DNA of 64,000 nucleotides from Sneathiella litorea (GCF_009882915.1 NZ_WTUW01000009.1:558001-622000); one strand, 5' to 3'; positions 18,047 to 27,244 are shown, counted from the first letter of the stretch. Numbers and translations are program-made. The notes: generated from the letters alone by a model not told the origin.

Positions 18047-18880
18047 TTAACCTAAGCTCAAAGCCTTGAAGGCTTCTGTTTGTTTTGTCATTGCCACTTC
18101 CGTCGGCAAACGCTCCATTGAGGAGGCGCCATAGAAGCCGTGACATATTTTTGTTTTATCGAGGACAAATTGTGCATCTTCCGGCATCGAGACCGGTCCG
18201 CCATGCACAAGAATAATAACTTCCGGGTTTACATCGAGGGCCGCCGCGGCCCAGCGATCCACCAATGCCGGGCAATCCTCCAACTTAAGTGCCGTATCCG
18301 CGCCGATGGATCCCCCGGTTGTGAGCCCCATATGGCATACGATGATATCCGCCCCTGCTGCGGCCATGGCCGCCGCCTCTTCCTCGCAGAAGACATATGG
18401 CGTTGTGAACATATCCTTCTCGTGGGCGAGGCGGATTAACTCCACTTCCTGAGAATAGGACATACCCGTCTCTTCCAGATTGGCGCGGAAAGTTCCGTCG
18501 ATCAGACCAACTGTCGGGAAGTTCTGTATCCCTGAAAACCCGATCGCCTTGACTTGGTCGAGGTAATTATCAAACTGGCAGAAAGGATCTGTACCATTGA
18601 CCCCGGCCAGCACAGGGGTATGCTTGACGACCGGCAAAACCTCTTGTGCCATTTCCATGACAATTTCATTCGCGTTGCCATAGGCCAACAGGCCGGAGAG
18701 AGACCCGCGCCCCGCCATACGGTAACGGCCAGAATTATAGATGACGATCAGGTCTATTCCGCCCGCCTCCTCGCATTTCGCGGAAAGCCCGGTGCCGGCG
18801 CCACCACCTATAATCGGGACACGCCGTCGTTTCATATCCTGGAATTTCTTGACCAACTCCATTCGTTCAATACGCGGCAT
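18047..18880 (-). CDS. TIM-barrel phosphoenolpyruvate hydrolase family protein (PF09370-like)
   Basis: Protein of 277 residues with the beta/alpha-barrel family features: [21 protein letters not shown] (strand 1), [63 protein letters not shown] and [20 protein letters not shown]09370 proteins are annotated as PEP hydrolase or 'TIM-barrel signal transduction protein', and this fold is the C-terminal half of plant Tm-1. Here it follows, with a 14-bp overlap, a gene whose C-terminal half is the other Tm-1 domain. It is probably the catalytic member of three related barrels in this window. The physiological reaction is unknown. Confidence 0.85.
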   Translation of the reverse strand: MPRIERMELVKKFQDMKRRRVPIIGGGAGTGLSAKCEEAGGIDLIVIYNSGRYRMAGRGSLSGLLAYGNANEIVMEMAQEVLPVVKHTPVLAGVNGTDPFCQFDNYLDQVKAIGFSGIQNFPTVGLIDGTFRANLEETGMSYSQEVELIRLAHEKDMFTTPYVFCEEEAAAMAAAGADIIVCHMGLTTGGSIGADTALKLEDCPALVDRWAAAALDVNPEVIILVHGGPVSMPEDAQFVLDKTKICHGFYGASSMERLPTEVAMTKQTEAFKALSLG

Positions 18881-21119
18881 TACGCTTGCTCCTTGCGGTT
18901 GGGTAAATTTCTTCGAGTGCGGTAATAACGGCCTGGGTAAAGGCCGGATCGTTAATATGGTAAGGGGTGCGGATCAGACGGCGTTGTGCTGTCTCTTGGA
19001 ACCGGGAGGAGAGTGCATCGAAAAGAGCGCGATTAGCTTCCGGATCATAAAACGGCTGCCCCGGGGCATCGAGCGCGGAGACTCCGCCTTCCGGAATTAA
19101 AAACCGTACCGGTCCCGTCATCTGGTTCAGCTTGTCCGCAATCCACTCTCCCATCCGGGCATTTTCTGCGGCCGTTGTCCGCATCAGTGTGATTTGCGGG
19201 TTATGCTCGACAAATTTTCTGTCACGGTAACGTTCCGGTACCGTGTTTCTTGCGCCAAAATTGACCATGTCCAACGCCCCAACAGAGCCGACATATGGGA
19301 CACGGGTACGGATAAAGGCATCAAACCGATCTTCCGTCGCGGCAAAGAAACCGCCCATCATCATGTCGCAGATTTCGGTTGTCGTGAGATCAATCGCCGC
19401 TTCAAGCATGCCGCTGTCAACCAGCTTTTCCATGGAGCGGCCGCCTGTACCAGTGGCGTGAAAGACCATACATTCAAAATGATCCTCCAATTCCGCGGTC
19501 AGCTGTTGTATCGCCTGGGTGGTCACGCCAAACATCGTCAGCCCCAGCCCAGGCTTGTCATTTTTGGATAGCTTCGCTTCAGGGTGCTTCTTCGCGTCCA
19601 TAACCATGCCAGATATCGCGTTGGCACCATTGGCAAGAACACGGCGGGATATCTTGTTCAGCCCCTGCACATCCGTCACCGAATACATCATCATAATATC
19701 CGTTGGGCCGACATACTGGCCAACTTCACCAGAAGCCACAGTGGAAATCATGACTTTCGGTATGCCAACAGGAAGCTGGCGCATGGCCGGCGTTACAAGT
19801 GCCGTGCCGCCTGACCCGCCAGCGGAGATAATCCCGCCCAGTCCTCGTTGCCGTCGGATCCAGTTCTCGAATGCCTCCGCCATCGCGCGCACGGATTTTC
19901 CCCGGTCGCCGGTAAAGACGGCACTTGCCCCCCCTGGATGGTAGGCCGCCACCATATGCGGCGGAACATCTGCGGAGGAAGGCTTTTGCGTTGTGGAAAG
20001 ATCAACCGTCCTCACCCGCAGGCCGTGGCTGGCGACCCGGTCTCGGATATAGGAGAGCTCGACACCCTTAGTGTCAAAGGTCCCGACAACCAGAACATCG
20101 TCACCCGACATAGCATCAAAAGACAGTGGCGGTTCCTTGAAGAGAGGCTCCGGGACAACATCGAACGGCCGCGCCGCTTGCGGGCTGTCGTCCGGTTTCG
20201 AAACCCTCTCCTCCCACGCGGTTCGGGACCAGCGCGTCGGTGACTTGTAAACAACCGTCTTGCGGGCAGGTTCTTTTTCCTCCGGGGCCTGGGCTTTATC
20301 TTCCTCCGAAACAAGCGGTTCCTCTGTCGACGGCTCTTCGGGGGCCGCTATTTCCAACAATTGAGGAAGCTCAATATCATCATGAGAATGCCGTCCCACA
20401 CCAAGAAGCCGTTCCTGCAGCGCCCGGTCCGCGGCCAGTTCACGGGCCGGCATAACCCTACTTATACGGCCATTCGCCATAATCGCCACATCTTCCGATA
20501 TGGAAGTGGCGACCGATATATTCTGCTCAATCAGCAGGATTGCAACGTCTGCTTCCGCGGCAAGCTCAGCGAGCAATTTCTCGACCTGGTCCACGATAAC
20601 CGGAGCCAACCCCTCTGTTGGCTCATCAAGTATCAGGAGTTGCGGGTCCTGTAACAACGCCCGCGAAATGGCCAGCATCTGCTGCTCGCCGCCGGAAAGC
20701 TGGCCTGCGCCGTTACGACGACGCTCAAAAAGCCGCGGAAAGACTTCGTATATTCGGTCAATGGTCCAGGATCCACCACTTTCACACAGTTTGAGATGTT
20801 CATGCACGCTGAGTGCTGGCCACAATCGCCGACCTTGCGGTGTATAGCCAATTCCTTTGGAGGCTACCTTGTAAGGTGGCAGGCCGGTAATATCCTCCCC
20901 CTGATAGCGGACAGATCCGCGCCGAACGGGTAGCAGCCCCATGATCGCGTTACATAATGTCGTTTTTCCCATACCATTACGCCCGACCACGGCATGAACG
21001 CCATGATCAAGAGTGAGGTTCACCCCCTGCAGGGCATGGGATTGCCCATAATAAACATGCAAGTCCTTTATTTGCAGGATGGCCGCAGGCGTCTGGCGCC
21101 TGTTATTACGATCAACCAT
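18867..21119 (-). CDS. Fusion of LivF-type ABC ATPase with Tm-1-like (UPF0261) domain
   Basis: Protein of 750 residues. Residues 1-245 are a complete LivF-type ATPase: Walker [10 protein letters not shown] (about 46-54), signature LSGGEQQML, Walker [12 protein letters not shown] and the H-loop region LLIEQN. An acidic, Pro-rich linker (about 246-335) joins it to a UPF0261/Tm-1-like domain (about 336-750) with [54 protein letters not shown] and the C-terminal [18 protein letters not shown]. In tomato Tm-1 the equivalent domain binds ATP. The frame runs unbroken through the linker. It overlaps livG by 8 bp and the TIM-barrel gene by 14 bp, so transporter ATPase and Tm-1 module are physically and translationally linked. 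Confidence 0.88.
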   Translation of the reverse strand: MVDRNNRRQTPAAILQIKDLHVYYGQSHALQGVNLTLDHGVHAVVGRNGMGKTTLCNAIMGLLPVRRGSVRYQGEDITGLPPYKVASKGIGYTPQGRRLWPALSVHEHLKLCESGGSWTIDRIYEVFPRLFERRRNGAGQLSGGEQQMLAISRALLQDPQLLILDEPTEGLAPVIVDQVEKLLAELAAEADVAILLIEQNISVATSISEDVAIMANGRISRVMPARELAADRALQERLLGVGRHSHDDIELPQLLEIAAPEEPSTEEPLVSEEDKAQAPEEKEPARKTVVYKSPTRWSRTAWEERVSKPDDSPQAARPFDVVPEPLFKEPPLSFDAMSGDDVLVVGTFDTKGVELSYIRDRVASHGLRVRTVDLSTTQKPSSADVPPHMVAAYHPGGASAVFTGDRGKSVRAMAEAFENWIRRQRGLGGIISAGGSGGTALVTPAMRQLPVGIPKVMISTVASGEVGQYVGPTDIMMMYSVTDVQGLNKISRRVLANGANAISGMVMDAKKHPEAKLSKNDKPGLGLTMFGVTTQAIQQLTAELEDHFECMVFHATGTGGRSMEKLVDSGMLEAAIDLTTTEICDMMMGGFFAATEDRFDAFIRTRVPYVGSVGALDMVNFGARNTVPERYRDRKFVEHNPQITLMRTTAAENARMGEWIADKLNQMTGPVRFLIPEGGVSALDAPGQPFYDPEANRALFDALSSRFQETAQRRLIRTPYHINDPAFTQAVITALEEIYPTARSKRNAAY

Positions 21120-21903
21120 GATCGCCTCCCTGCCCTAGATAAAGTTCCTGGACTTCGCTGTCATTCTCGATTTCTTCGGGTGTTCCTTCCTTGAAGATTC
21201 GCCCGTTGTGCATCATCGTCACCCTCTCGGAGACTTTAAGGGCGACGTCCATGTCATGTTCGATAATGATAAACCCGATATGTGCCGGCAGGCTTTGCAG
21301 TATCTCCACAAGCAACGTCCGTTCCGTTGGCGAGAGCCCCGCCGCAGGTTCGTCGAAAAGGATTAATCTCGGAGCCCCGGAAAGAGCGAGAGCGATTTCA
21401 AGTTGCCGCTGTTGTCCATAACTTAATTCAGCAACCTGCTTATCCTTCACATCATCAAGGTGAACCGCTTGGAGTAAAGTTTCCGCCAGTTCTAGTGAAC
21501 TGTCGTCGCGTTTTGGCCGTCTTAGCGAGAACCGCCCGCGTGTCACTCCGCGACAGGCCAAATAGGTATTGTCCAAAACAGTTAAGCCATTGAACAAAAG
21601 TGAAATCTGATAAGTGCGACGAAGACCACGGCGTATTCGTTCATGGCTTGGCAAATCCGTCACATCCTCGCCAAATAACCTGACCCTGCCGGTCGTTGTC
21701 GGAAAATCCCCGGTTATTGCATTGAATAGTGTTGTTTTACCCGCGCCATTAGATCCCAGAACCGCACGCCTCTCCCCCGCTTTAACGGACATATTGACAT
21801 CCGCCAGGGCTACCAGCGCACCAAAATGGCGGCTGACAGCTTCTAGTTCCAGCGCGAATTGGCCAGTGCTTTGAAGACGGGTGAGTGCGTCGGTTCCGGG
21901 CAT
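21112..21903 (-). CDS. livG: Branched-chain-type ABC transporter ATP-binding protein LivG
   Basis: ATPase of 263 residues with Walker A GSNGAGKTTLFNAITG, the LivG-type insertion (SHERIRRGLRRTYQISLLFNGLTVLDN), signature LSYGQQRQLEIA, Walker B LILFDEPAAGLSPTE and H-loop IIIEHDMD. It pairs with the LivF part of the downstream fusion protein to drive the permeases LivH and LivM. It starts 15 bp after the binding-protein gene. The substrate need not be an amino acid; HAAT-type transporters in catabolic operons often carry aromatic or short-chain carboxylates. Confidence 0.92.
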   Translation of the reverse strand: MPGTDALTRLQSTGQFALELEAVSRHFGALVALADVNMSVKAGERRAVLGSNGAGKTTLFNAITGDFPTTTGRVRLFGEDVTDLPSHERIRRGLRRTYQISLLFNGLTVLDNTYLACRGVTRGRFSLRRPKRDDSSLELAETLLQAVHLDDVKDKQVAELSYGQQRQLEIALALSGAPRLILFDEPAAGLSPTERTLLVEILQSLPAHIGFIIIEHDMDVALKVSERVTMMHNGRIFKEGTPEEIENDSEVQELYLGQGGDHG

Positions 21904-21918
21904 TCTAGTTAGCTTTCC

Positions 21919-23166
21919 TTAGCCACAAGTTGGATTTTCACGACCGACCTGCCCATACTCCAAGAACTTGTCGTATGAGACACCGAGGGTCTGATTGACC
22001 TGTGGTATAACCTTGATGGTTTTATTCAGCAGGTTGCCATCCGGCCCTTCTGATACCTCCGTCAGGAAAATGTCAGCGATAGCATTCCGCCGTTCATCGA
22101 CACTGACCATACCCGTGGGTGTTTCAAAGGACAGTTTGGAAAGCGCCTCACGGAATTTTTTCTCACCATCGGAAAGATCGCCGTTGACTTCGTTAAGCGC
22201 CAACAACGCAGCCTTCGTATTCACATAATAGGCATGGGCGAAAAGCGATGGGGACGGAAAGCCGTCCGGGAAAGCCTTCTGATAGGCGCCAACGAACTCC
22301 TTCCAACGCGGGTCATCCCATGTGTCAGAAACCGGCCCGGCAGAAGGTGTGCCGACAACGAAACTCCGTGCCTTGCCTTTTGAGCCAAGTACAGACTGGT
22401 CAACCGTGATAGATCCGCCAATAAGGGGAAGATCACCGCCAGACTGTTCATACTGCGTCAGGAAATTAACCGCATCTGCACCGCCAAGAGCAACGAAGAT
22501 CGCGTCCACATCATCCGGTAACGCGGCAATTACTGAAGAGTAATCCTTATTCCCGATAGGGACCCAGAAACGGGCATCAATCGCCGACTTTCCACCCAAA
22601 CGACAAAATGGCTCCAGAAAGCCGAACACTTGCGTATAAGGGAAAGAATAGTCTTCCGCCAAGACCGCAACATTACGGTAGCCTTTCTCATTGTAGGCGT
22701 ACTCACCGAGACCAGCCATCCACTGCGCACCCTCCGTATTGAAACGGAAGAAGTTTTCAGCCGGGCTACGTAAGGTCGTGTCCTGCGCGGCGGACGAGCC
22801 GTTCAGGAAGGTTACATTTGGCTGCGTTTTGGCATAATCCTTCACAGCCAAACCTTCTGAGCCGGAAAGCGGACCGATAACGAGCTGCACTTTATCCTGT
22901 TCCACCAATTTTCGCACCGCACGAATAGCACTATCCGGCGAGGCATCGGATGAACCAGTAATCAGTTCAATCTTCTTACCGCCAGCCATATAGTCGAATT
23001 CCTCCAACGCCAATTTAACGCCGCGGAGTCCGTCCTCACCAAGGGCCGTAAACGCTCCTTCAAGCGTTGCAAGCGCACCCATTTTGATGTCTTCCGCTGC
23101 GGCAACCGCAGGGCCGGCAAGTGACAACGCTACGGTTGCCGCCAATAAATGTTTTAGTTTTCCCAT
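21919..23166 (-). CDS. Branched-chain-type ABC transporter substrate-binding protein
   Basis: Periplasmic binding protein of 415 residues. Signal peptide (about 1-25, LLAATVALSLAGPAVAAAE) precedes the type I fold opening IKMGALATLEGAFTALGEDGLRGVKLALEEFDYMAGG. The middle has VQLVIGPLSGSEGLAVKDYA and VTFLNGSSAAQDTTLR, a ligand-cleft region that differs from leucine-binding LivJ, so the ligand is probably not a branched-chain amino acid. PFCRLGG provides a single Cys and the C-terminus ends in a Cys-Gly. It is the third gene of the operon, between permease and ATPase genes. Confidence 0.9.
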   Translation of the reverse strand: MGKLKHLLAATVALSLAGPAVAAAEDIKMGALATLEGAFTALGEDGLRGVKLALEEFDYMAGGKKIELITGSSDASPDSAIRAVRKLVEQDKVQLVIGPLSGSEGLAVKDYAKTQPNVTFLNGSSAAQDTTLRSPAENFFRFNTEGAQWMAGLGEYAYNEKGYRNVAVLAEDYSFPYTQVFGFLEPFCRLGGKSAIDARFWVPIGNKDYSSVIAALPDDVDAIFVALGGADAVNFLTQYEQSGGDLPLIGGSITVDQSVLGSKGKARSFVVGTPSAGPVSDTWDDPRWKEFVGAYQKAFPDGFPSPSLFAHAYYVNTKAALLALNEVNGDLSDGEKKFREALSKLSFETPTGMVSVDERRNAIADIFLTEVSEGPDGNLLNKTIKVIPQVNQTLGVSYDKFLEYGQVGRENPTCG

Positions 23167-23188
23167 AACCGATACTTCCTCCTGTTAT

Positions 23189-24259
23189 TCAGTTTTTCTC
23201 CAGCGATCCGGTACTGGTTGGATCATTCTTACTGACGCGCTCATCTCCCAGCAGCGCGTTCCCTCTGAACCGAAACTTGTCACGGAAACGGTTCCAAAGT
23301 CCGAGTAAGCCATCCGGTGAGAACAGAACAACGAGCAAAAATGCGGTGCCTATCACCATATTGAAGCGCTCCCTGTCGATCAGGTCGATGGCAAAATTTT
23401 CAAGTAGTACAAAGGCAATTGCCCCAAGAAACGGCCCAACCGGATGACGCAACCCGCCAACGACCGCAATAACCAGGATATCAATCGCGACGTCGACACC
23501 TATGGTTCCGGGCGACACCCGGCCATTAAACCAGACGAGCAAGACTCCCGCGAAGCCAGCGATAACGCCGGCAAAGAAATAGGCTACAATCCGATGAAGT
23601 GTAACATTGAACCCGAGCGCCCTCATGCGCCGCGGATTATCGCGTATTGCCTGCAACGCCAGGCCAAACGTCGATCGTGCGCAATAGTAAACGGCGCCGA
23701 AAAACCCTACCGCAACTGTGAGAGTCAAATAGTAAAATGGCACTGGATCACGCCAGTAAATCCCGAATAGCGTCGGCGGTTCGACACCGGCAAATCCAGT
23801 GAAGCCATTAAACAACACATAGTTTTGTCGGACAAAATAGAAAAAGGCGACGGCGACGGCGAGCGTGATCATAATGGTATAGATCCCCTCTGTCCGCACA
23901 GAGACAGCGCCAATGAATGTGCTAAAAAGAGCAGCACCCAGAACCGAAACGATAACTGTCAACCACCAGGGCCAGCCAAGCCCCATTACGCCCATGCTGT
24001 TATCCCCAAGGATCGCCATCAAATAGGCCGCGAGGCCAGCAACGGTAAGCTGCGCGAGACTAACCATTCCGCCATAGCCCGCAAGCATCATGAGTGACAA
24101 GGCAATCGTTCCAAGGATGAGCGAATAGGCGCCAATCTGGAATATAAAGAAATCCGTGGCGAAACTTGGGTAGGCAACAAGGAAGACAGCTGTGATCAGG
24201 ATGGCCGGATGAACGTCCTTGATAGAAAATGAGCCAGAAAAAAGACCTCGGGAATCCAT
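23189..24259 (-). CDS. livM: Branched-chain-type ABC transporter permease LivM
   Basis: Inner-membrane permease of 356 residues with about ten hydrophobic segments. The LivM hallmarks are present: LSLMMLAGYGGMVSLAQLTVAGLAAY near residue 55 and ALQAIRDNPRRMRALGFNV near residue 210, the EAA-like coupling loop, followed by AYFFAGVIAGFAGVLL. It forms the channel with LivH. It starts 3 bp after livH and ends 22 bp before the binding-protein gene. Confidence 0.92.
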   Translation of the reverse strand: MDSRGLFSGSFSIKDVHPAILITAVFLVAYPSFATDFFIFQIGAYSLILGTIALSLMMLAGYGGMVSLAQLTVAGLAAYLMAILGDNSMGVMGLGWPWWLTVIVSVLGAALFSTFIGAVSVRTEGIYTIMITLAVAVAFFYFVRQNYVLFNGFTGFAGVEPPTLFGIYWRDPVPFYYLTLTVAVGFFGAVYYCARSTFGLALQAIRDNPRRMRALGFNVTLHRIVAYFFAGVIAGFAGVLLVWFNGRVSPGTIGVDVAIDILVIAVVGGLRHPVGPFLGAIAFVLLENFAIDLIDRERFNMVIGTAFLLVVLFSPDGLLGLWNRFRDKFRFRGNALLGDERVSKNDPTSTGSLEKN

Positions 24260-24262
24260 GTA

Positions 24263-25300
24263 TCAACGCCCTCCCATCAGGCCCTGAGGCCGCACGGCAA
24301 GCACCACAACCATAATCAGGAATGTCAAAACCACACCATAGGTTGGAAAGTATGCAAGCCCGAATTGCTCGGCGAGACCGATAATCAAAGCGCCGATTGC
24401 CGCGCCAGATATTGACCCAAGGCCACCAACAATAACCACGACCAGTGATGCCAGCAGATACCGGATATCCTCCCCCGGGGCTACAGAGAGTGCGGTTCCG
24501 CCGATCACACCAGCGAACCCGGCAAGCCCGGCGCCGATTGCGAACACTAAAACAAAAACCAGCTGCACATTCACACCCGATGCCGACAACATTTCCCGGT
24601 CATTAACACCGGCGCGGATCATCATGCCAATGCGTGTCCGGTTCAGGAAAACCCAGAGCCCGATACCAACAGCAACAGCAATGGCCAGCACAACCAGCCG
24701 GAAGACAGGATATTTTATGTAAACGGCCGCGCCAGATGATTTGACCACTGATACGACTGGAAGGGTTGTTGCGCCGAACAACCAATCAGGTGGTGAAAAC
24801 TGATAAGTCGTCCCGGTCCAGATTGCCAGCATGGCATCTGCCGCAATAATCGAAATGCCGATAGTGACCAAAGTCTGCCGCAGATCATCATCTGCCATCC
24901 GGCGGAAAATCAGAACCTGAAGCAGGATGCCACTTAAAGCCACGGCAACAAAAGCGACGGCAAGTCCCAGGAACCAGTTACCTGTTCTGTCGGCAACTTC
25001 ATAGCCAATATAGGCACCAAGAAGATACATTGACCCATGGGCCAGATTGACATTTCGCATTAGACCGAAAATCAAAGTAAACCCGCTCGCGACCAGAAAG
25101 TATAAGCCTCCAAGCGTAATACCGTTCAGCAATGTATTCACGAAAGTTTTCTTTCGGCCCATTGCCTCTACCAGCCAATCCGGCCAGACCGCGAAGATCA
25201 TCAGAAGAAATAGCGCGACGACCAATAACAGGACAATCGCCCAGAAGGTATGGCGTTCGACGAAGTTTCTCATAACCCTCGCCATCCAGAATTTGTCCAT
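24263..25300 (-). CDS. livH: Branched-chain-type ABC transporter permease LivH
   Basis: Permease of 345 residues, first gene of the 12-gene minus-strand operon. NTLLNGITLGGLYFLVASGFTLIFGLMRNVNLAHGSMYLLGAYIGY and FRRMADDDLRQTLVTIGISI are typical of LivH, as is the coupling loop region MIRAGVNDREMLSASGVNV. An N-terminal extension of about 45 residues contains an extra hydrophobic segment (FWAIVLLLVVALFLLMIFAV). Its promoter must lie in the A/T-rich gap shared with the divergent GntR gene. Confidence 0.92.
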   Translation of the reverse strand: MDKFWMARVMRNFVERHTFWAIVLLLVVALFLLMIFAVWPDWLVEAMGRKKTFVNTLLNGITLGGLYFLVASGFTLIFGLMRNVNLAHGSMYLLGAYIGYEVADRTGNWFLGLAVAFVAVALSGILLQVLIFRRMADDDLRQTLVTIGISIIAADAMLAIWTGTTYQFSPPDWLFGATTLPVVSVVKSSGAAVYIKYPVFRLVVLAIAVAVGIGLWVFLNRTRIGMMIRAGVNDREMLSASGVNVQLVFVLVFAIGAGLAGFAGVIGGTALSVAPGEDIRYLLASLVVVIVGGLGSISGAAIGALIIGLAEQFGLAYFPTYGVVLTFLIMVVVLAVRPQGLMGGR

Positions 25301-25667
25301 AGATCGCTATAGGATCTGTCAATCCGGTGCATCAATTTTCAATCCCGCTACGCTTTTAAAAAAAGCGCACTCCCTGTTTTCCCTTTTGCGAATAGCAGCG
25401 GTATGTTGCTCATTTCGCTGAGTGGCGTTATCGCCTTTGTTTATTAAACACTGCCTTAGTTCTGTCTGGACGGGCAATATGCTATTTTTCAGTTATTGTG
25501 TAAAAATGGGTAATTTTTTTAATAAAAAAGTGAATCAGTGCGATGTATCGTTGATTATGGTCTTTCAATTATCTCGCATAAGTGAACGATAACCCTCTAA
25601 ACTGCACCTACAACTCTCTATTTCTAAAAACTTCCATTTCCATCCAATATTCTCTCGCGCTACCAAT

Positions 25668-25684
25668 CCAATTTTGAAAATTGG
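25668..25684. promoter_or_regulatory. Perfect palindrome, candidate regulator site near livH promoter
   Basis: CCAATTTT-G-AAAATTGG is a perfect 8-bp inverted repeat around a single base. On the minus strand it starts immediately after a TTGACA that could be the livH -35, so it would occupy the spacer. It resembles the palindrome at 25751-25774, which suggests both bind the same protein, most simply the neighbouring GntR regulator. Confidence 0.5.
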
Positions 25685-25750
25685 TGTCAAATTTTTTTAA
25701 GAAATTTAAATTTTTGATTATATTTCAATTAATTGACTTTTAATCCCGTG

Positions 25751-25774
25751 CATACCATTTTTAAAATTGGTATG
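25751..25774. promoter_or_regulatory. Imperfect palindrome CATACCA-N10-TGGTATG, candidate GntR operator
   Basis: Arms CATACCA and TGGTATG are exact complements around TTTTTAAAAT, giving 24 bp with near-perfect dyad symmetry. It lies 42 bp upstream of the gntR start and downstream of a possible TTGACT -35, so binding there would repress gntR. It shares the ATTTT/AAAATTGG core with the site at 25668-25684. Confidence 0.55.
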
Positions 25775-25816
25775 TTAATATGAACTAATTATCGCAACAC
25801 TAGAGAATCATCCAAC

Positions 25817-26479
25817 ATGTCCTCTAAAATTTTAACTGTGACTAAATTACGAAATTTGATCCGCACGTCCTATTTCGCTCCTCAGGCAAAATTGCCATCC
25901 GAAAGGGATCTTGCGACTGAGTTGCAAGTCTCCCGTTCAACCCTTCGGGCCGCTCTTGGGACTCTTGAAGCCGAGGGAGAAATCTGGCGTCATGTCGGAA
26001 GGGGTACTTTTGTCGGCAAACGCCCACCTGAGAATACCGAGGTATTCCCCCTCCCCGCCGATTTGACAAATCCAGCAGAAGTCATGGAAGTCCGTCTTAT
26101 CATAGAACCGCAAATTGCCGACCTCGCAGCGCATCGCGCAACGGTTAACGATATTGATTTTATGAAACAGTGCCTTGAGAAAGGAGACATGGCTCAGGAT
26201 ACTGCAGATTATGAAATGTGGGACGGAGCTTTACATCGGGCCATTGCAGAAGCCGCACGGAATACTTTGTTGCTGGCCCTCTTCAATGCGGTCAACGCGA
26301 TAAGGGAACACGCCGTCTGGGGCCGGCTGAAAGAAGCCACCCTTAACGACCAGAGGCGGCGGCGATATTCTATCCAGCATAAGAACCTGGTAAGAGCTAT
26401 TGAACGTCGTGATGCCGTCGATAGTCAGCGATTAATGCGTGAACATCTTACGGGCGTGCGGGACGATATGCTAATTTAA
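25817..26479 (+). CDS. GntR family transcriptional regulator (FadR/FCD type)
   Basis: Regulator of 220 residues. The winged helix-turn-helix spans about 5-70 (LPSERDLATELQVSRSTLRAALGTLEAEG, GRGTFVG). The FCD domain (about 80-215) keeps its metal/ligand residues: the Asp-x4-His pattern in WDGALHRAIAEAA, His in SIQHKNLVRAI, and His in LMREHLTGV. Members of this group sense carboxylates and usually repress adjacent catabolic operons. It is divergent from the liv/Tm-1-like operon and followed 66 bp later by a barrel-like protein on the same strand, so it probably controls both directions. Confidence 0.9.
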   Translation: MSSKILTVTKLRNLIRTSYFAPQAKLPSERDLATELQVSRSTLRAALGTLEAEGEIWRHVGRGTFVGKRPPENTEVFPLPADLTNPAEVMEVRLIIEPQIADLAAHRATVNDIDFMKQCLEKGDMAQDTADYEMWDGALHRAIAEAARNTLLLALFNAVNAIREHAVWGRLKEATLNDQRRRRYSIQHKNLVRAIERRDAVDSQRLMREHLTGVRDDMLI

Positions 26480-26545
26480 ACAGGTCAATCTGGCAATATC
26501 CGATGGCATAACCATTAGTCTGCCTGAAATTAGTGGGGTTGGAGC

Positions 26546-27244
26546 ATGATAGAAGTAATGACTTGGCGTATTGTTCCAAGATCGGAGAAAAAAACAGAAA
26601 TGGTGGATATTCCCGCCGCTGTCCTGACCGTTGCCCCACAACTTCGCCATGAAAACCTACCAAACGAAGTCGGTTTACTATTACCAACAAACAATGGGCC
26701 AAGGCAATTAATCGATGCAATCGTTGGCACACCTCAGATATGCAATGGGTCTATGCTTGGGCTGTTTCTTGCTGATCCTTTACTAAACCTCGCACGCGAG
26801 GAAAAGCGCCTATCAGCAGCGGGGGTTAAATGGATTACAAATTTACCCAGCACAGAACAGCAGGACGTCGATTTCTCACAGCAATTGTCGGATGTCGGGT
26901 TGGACATTCGCCGGGAACGGGATGTACTCGCGCGGTTGCGGTCACAAGAATTCCGGATCGCTGCTGTCGTTTCAGATGTAGCGGGTGCAGTCCAGATGTC
27001 TGAAATCAAACCAGAAGTGGTCATCGTCATACCACGCGTTGCTGACTTTGCCGCCGGGTTTCCGTCCTTGCACCAGCGCGGAACAGTGACGCAGGAAGTA
27101 TCCCTCGCTTTACGGGACGCTGGCTGGTCCGGAGTTTTGTTAGGTTTGGGGGAAACCAGTGAACTATGCCACGAGCGCCAATGGCCGGATACCTTGGATG
27201 GCCTTATATGCCGCCCGGAACTGGTATCGCTTGCCTCAGCCTGA
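26546..27244 (+). CDS. Diverged PF09370-like TIM-barrel protein, function unknown
   Basis: Protein of 232 residues with no signal peptide or membrane segment. Read against the operon's TIM-barrel protein it aligns over about residues 74-175: GLFLADPLLN with [22 protein letters not shown] with [29 protein letters not shown] with [17 protein letters not shown], and KPEVVIVIPRV with [11 protein letters not shown]. The HMGLTTGG and HGGP elements of the likely active enzyme are not preserved, and the N-terminal strands are hard to match. It may be a non-catalytic sensor or an incomplete copy. It lies after gntR and overlaps the convergent regulator gene by 9 bp at the 3' end. The relationship is my reading by eye. 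Confidence 0.55.
   Translation: MIEVMTWRIVPRSEKKTEMVDIPAAVLTVAPQLRHENLPNEVGLLLPTNNGPRQLIDAIVGTPQICNGSMLGLFLADPLLNLAREEKRLSAAGVKWITNLPSTEQQDVDFSQQLSDVGLDIRRERDVLARLRSQEFRIAAVVSDVAGAVQMSEIKPEVVIVIPRVADFAAGFPSLHQRGTVTQEVSLALRDAGWSGVLLGLGETSELCHERQWPDTLDGLICRPELVSLASA

Larger units (their letters stand above)
25301..25816. promoter_or_regulatory. Divergent control region between the liv/Tm-1-like operon and the gntR gene
   Basis: A 516-bp gap, strongly A/T-rich from about 25490 to 25800, with no open frame of note. It must hold the promoters for livH (minus) and gntR (plus). A plus-strand TTGACT (25733-25738) is a possible -35 for gntR, and a minus-strand TTGACA (25686-25691 complement) a possible -35 for livH. 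Each lies next to one of two palindromes built on CCA(A)TTTT/AAAATTGG, described separately. The -10 elements are weak by eye. Confidence 0.55.

Noticed and set aside
25490-25800. Strongly A/T-rich stretch as a possible replication origin
   Set aside because: No DnaA-box cluster, iterons or replication genes; it sits between divergent operons and is better explained as promoter DNA with operators.
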